From: Gammaproteobacteria bacterium
GTDB taxonomy: Bacteria; Pseudomonadota; Gammaproteobacteria; Methylococcales; Methylomonadaceae
DNA length: 7,116 nucleotides
Assembly: GCA_024276805.1 (NCBI GenBank)
Contig: JAJRWJ010000038.1
Coordinates: 1 to 7,116 of the forward strand
Reading direction: 5' to 3'
Shown: positions 5,889 through 7,116 of the stretch, piece after piece
How positions within the stretch are numbered: the first letter of the stretch is position 1
Layout of the letters: every line of letters starts with the position of its first letter
The notes under the pieces: model-generated
Database searches by the model: none
Seen by the model: the letters and a program-made list of their open reading frames with translations, nothing else
What the model was told of the DNA's origin: nothing
Program-made: the position numbers and the translations under genes

Positions 5889-6150
5889 GGGGGTACTTTT
5901 TACAAACCGGGTAACTTTGGGAGTATTTTTTAACATGTCAAATAAATTAACCGTTTATTATCAATGCATAATGATCGCTTTGCGGCTCCTGCCGGGATGC
6001 CATATCAGTTTTGCAGTCCCGCGTTGTTGCAATGCGCATCGGCGCATGACGGATGGAACGTAGAAAATGTAAGCAGCGGGCATGTGAAATACGGGGGCAG
6101 TCCAATACAGCGATGATGTATGTGACAGGTATGTATTGATGCTCCGCGGT
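5889..6150. other. Intergenic region between hicB and flgN, with hairpin
   Basis: Together with the hicBA promoter this is 322 bases without a supportable gene. It holds a perfect hairpin ATGCGC-ATCG-GCGCAT at 6032-6047 without a T-tract, and two similar direct elements upstream of hicB (GGGTACTTTTTAC at 5891-5903 and GGGAGTATTTTTTAAC at 5919-5934). An imperfect copy of the tRNA-Arg 3' end lies at 5987-6002. An 82-codon minus-strand frame (6209-5961) overlaps flgN and looks like chance. Confidence 0.45.
5987..6002 (+). repeat. Imperfect copy of the tRNA-Arg 3' end (possible decayed att site)
   Basis: TCCTGCCGGGATGCCA here matches TCCTGCCGGGGACGCCA at the tRNA 3' end (4940-4956): the first 10 bases are identical, then one base is missing and one differs, giving 15 matches. 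The two copies are in the same orientation and flank the transposase remnant and hicBA, about 1.05 kb apart. That is the layout of attL/attR after integration at a tRNA gene, but the match is short and no integrase is present. Confidence 0.3.
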
Positions 6151-6648
6151 TTATACCGAAACCAGAGTCCGGGAATACTGGCTCGTGCCGGTTGTGCCAT
6201 CCGGACCATAGGTGTTGATCGTTTGAGGTTTGCCTTTCAGGATTTGCATGGAGCGCTGTATATGTCTGGTCAACAGGGCGATGCTGGCGCCATTTTGTTC
6301 ATTCAGTCTCTTGCTGCGTTCCGAAATGTTCGTGAATTCTGACCAGCACTCGACAGCTTTTGCCGTATGCAGGCCGTTTTGGCGGGCGATCTCAAAATAT
6401 TTTTCTATGCCTTCCCGGCCGCTGTGCAGTTTTTCACTTGCCAGGATCTGCCCTAGCTGAGCGGAAAATTGATTCAGCTGCGAAACCAGCTGTTTTTTTT
6501 GTTCGGTAAGGTGATTCAGCGAGGCTGCATGCCGCTCCTGCTGTAAAAGTCGTGATTCTTCTTCGAGCAGAAGCAACAACTGTCTGCTCAGTTCCAGGCC
6601 CTTTTCCATCAACTGTTCGGCCAACGGAAATGTTTGTTCAATCATCAT
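6151..6648 (-). CDS. flgN: FlgN, flagellar export chaperone for hook-filament junction proteins
   Basis: 165 residues. FlgN is a cytoplasmic chaperone that holds the hook-associated proteins FlgK and FlgL before export. The protein is almost entirely helical and rich in Leu, Glu and Gln (residues about 5-140), with heptad-like stretches such as ELSRQLLLLLEEESRLLQQE and LTEQKKQLVSQLNQF. Its unstructured tail has INTYGPDGTTG (144-154) and ends in SRTLVSV, a tail I associate with gammaproteobacterial FlgN. The gene starts 2 bases after the flgM stop and is certainly co-transcribed with it. AAGG lies about 9 bases before the first ATG; a second ATG follows directly, so the start may be one codon later. 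The FlgM neighbour makes the assignment firm despite low family conservation. Confidence 0.88.
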   Translation of the reverse strand: MMIEQTFPLAEQLMEKGLELSRQLLLLLEEESRLLQQERHAASLNHLTEQKKQLVSQLNQFSAQLGQILASEKLHSGREGIEKYFEIARQNGLHTAKAVECWSEFTNISERSKRLNEQNGASIALLTRHIQRSMQILKGKPQTINTYGPDGTTGTSQYSRTLVSV

Positions 6649-6650
6649 AT

Positions 6651-6956
6651 TCAGCTGCCTTCATCGGGTAGGGAACGTTCCATTTGAATCATTTTTTCGG
6701 CAATGCTTTCCGCATCGATTCGATAGTTGCCATTGGCCAGTACTGTCCGGACCGCTTCCACGCGTTCGGTATTGATGATGGGAGTCGAGGACATCGAGGC
6801 CAGGGCACTTTTCAATTCCTGGGCGACAGTGGTGATTTCCACTGAATCTGCGTCGGATTGCTTGCCGATGCTGGCATTGCCGGACTGCTTGTTACTGGTC
6901 GGTGGTTTGGTGACCGTATTGTTCTGCAAACGGTTGTTGATGTTTTCGATAGCCAT
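6651..6956 (-). CDS. flgM: FlgM, anti-sigma-28 factor
   Basis: 101 residues, normal for the family. FlgM binds sigma-28 (FliA) and blocks late flagellar genes until the hook-basal body is complete, when it is secreted. The N-terminal half (1-35) is polar, low in complexity and probably disordered, as expected of an exported substrate. DSVEITTVAQEL (37-48) matches the start of the conserved region, and INTERVEAVRTVLANGNYRI (61-80) followed by DAESIAEKMIQME (81-93) is the sigma-binding C-terminal motif. AGGAA lies 6 bases before the ATG. A near-consensus sigma-28 promoter lies directly upstream, implying feedback control by its own target. flgN follows after 2 bases. Confidence 0.95.
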   Translation of the reverse strand: MAIENINNRLQNNTVTKPPTSNKQSGNASIGKQSDADSVEITTVAQELKSALASMSSTPIINTERVEAVRTVLANGNYRIDAESIAEKMIQMERSLPDEGS

Positions 6957-6987
6957 GTCAAATTCCTGATAGATTTACCTGTTACTG

Positions 6988-7014
6988 ATATCGGCAGTGT
7001 TCTGCATTTCTTTA
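6988..7014 (-). promoter_or_regulatory. Sigma-28 (FliA) promoter of flgMN
   Basis: Read on the minus strand: TAAAGAAA (7014-7007), 11 bases, GCCGATAT (6995-6988). The enterobacterial sigma-28 consensus is TAAAGTTT-N11-GCCGATAA, so 13 of 16 positions match with exact spacing. The start would be near 6981, about 25 bases before the flgM ATG. Confidence 0.85.
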
Positions 7015-7059
7015 ATTCTACTTTGTCAGATTACATCATCTCTTTTTTCAAAGATTGTC

Positions 7060-7082
7060 ATTCCGGCATGGACTGCCGGAAT
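7060..7082. repeat. REP-like palindrome
   Basis: ATTCCGGCA-TGGAC-TGCCGGAAT has perfect 9-base arms and a 5-base loop, and is followed by CCAGG. The sequence type (CATTCCGGCA...TGCCGGAATCC) is a common dispersed intergenic palindrome in many proteobacterial genomes. Only one copy is in the window, so repetition is assumed, not shown. It lies upstream of the flgM promoter, close to the window edge. Confidence 0.6.
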
Positions 7083-7116
7083 CCAGGCTCCAGGGATGGG
7101 TTGAAACATGCCGTCC

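Noticed and set aside
5829..5936. Longer hicB from ATG 5936
   Set aside because: The extra 36 residues have no family match, no ribosome site lies before 5936, and the best promoter lies inside this stretch.
5961..6209. 82-codon minus-strand ORF
   Set aside because: Overlaps the flgN 3' end in another frame, has no recognisable motif, and contains the hairpin and tRNA-like repeat.
1..7116. CRISPR array
   Set aside because: No regularly spaced direct repeats were seen in the window.

Overview
The window reads as chromosomal DNA of a flagellated, respiring gammaproteobacterium. The main evidence is an E. coli-type complex I cluster with a fused nuoCD gene and the order nuoA-nuoB-nuoCD, plus a gammaproteobacterial flgM-flgN pair. 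A methanotroph-like (Methylococcales) host is possible, but that is a guess from gene style and not something the sequence proves.

Left part (1-2646, minus strand): the start of the nuo operon, transcribed leftwards. nuoA and nuoB overlap by 4 bases. nuoCD follows after 40 bases, starts at TTG, and runs off the left edge after 514 codons. Divergently, on the plus strand (2936-4336), lies a single gene for an exported protein. It has one N-terminal c-type heme motif and a long beta-barrel-like remainder ending in Phe, the architecture of fused cytochrome-porins such as the iron oxidase Cyc2. It would put a heme at the outer membrane, while complex I handles NADH/quinone electrons at the inner membrane. 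The shared 289-base region holds a perfect inverted repeat near the cytochrome start and a hairpin in the nuoA leader.

Middle part (4337-5364): a long, mostly non-coding stretch. It holds a possible 17-codon Cys-rich ORF, an extended -10 promoter with a GC-rich discriminator, a two-tier hairpin, and a complete tRNA-Arg(CCT) gene with encoded CCA. After the tRNA comes a decayed fragment of an ISL3-family transposase.

Right part (5365-7116, minus strand): a hicB-hicA toxin-antitoxin pair in antitoxin-first order, then flgN and flgM. flgM is preceded by a near-consensus sigma-28 promoter, so the anti-sigma factor is probably made by the sigma factor it inhibits. A short REP-like palindrome lies at the right edge. 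An imperfect copy of the tRNA 3' end (5987-6002) lies beyond hicBA, so the tRNA/IS-remnant/hicBA block may be the residue of an island once integrated at tRNA-Arg.
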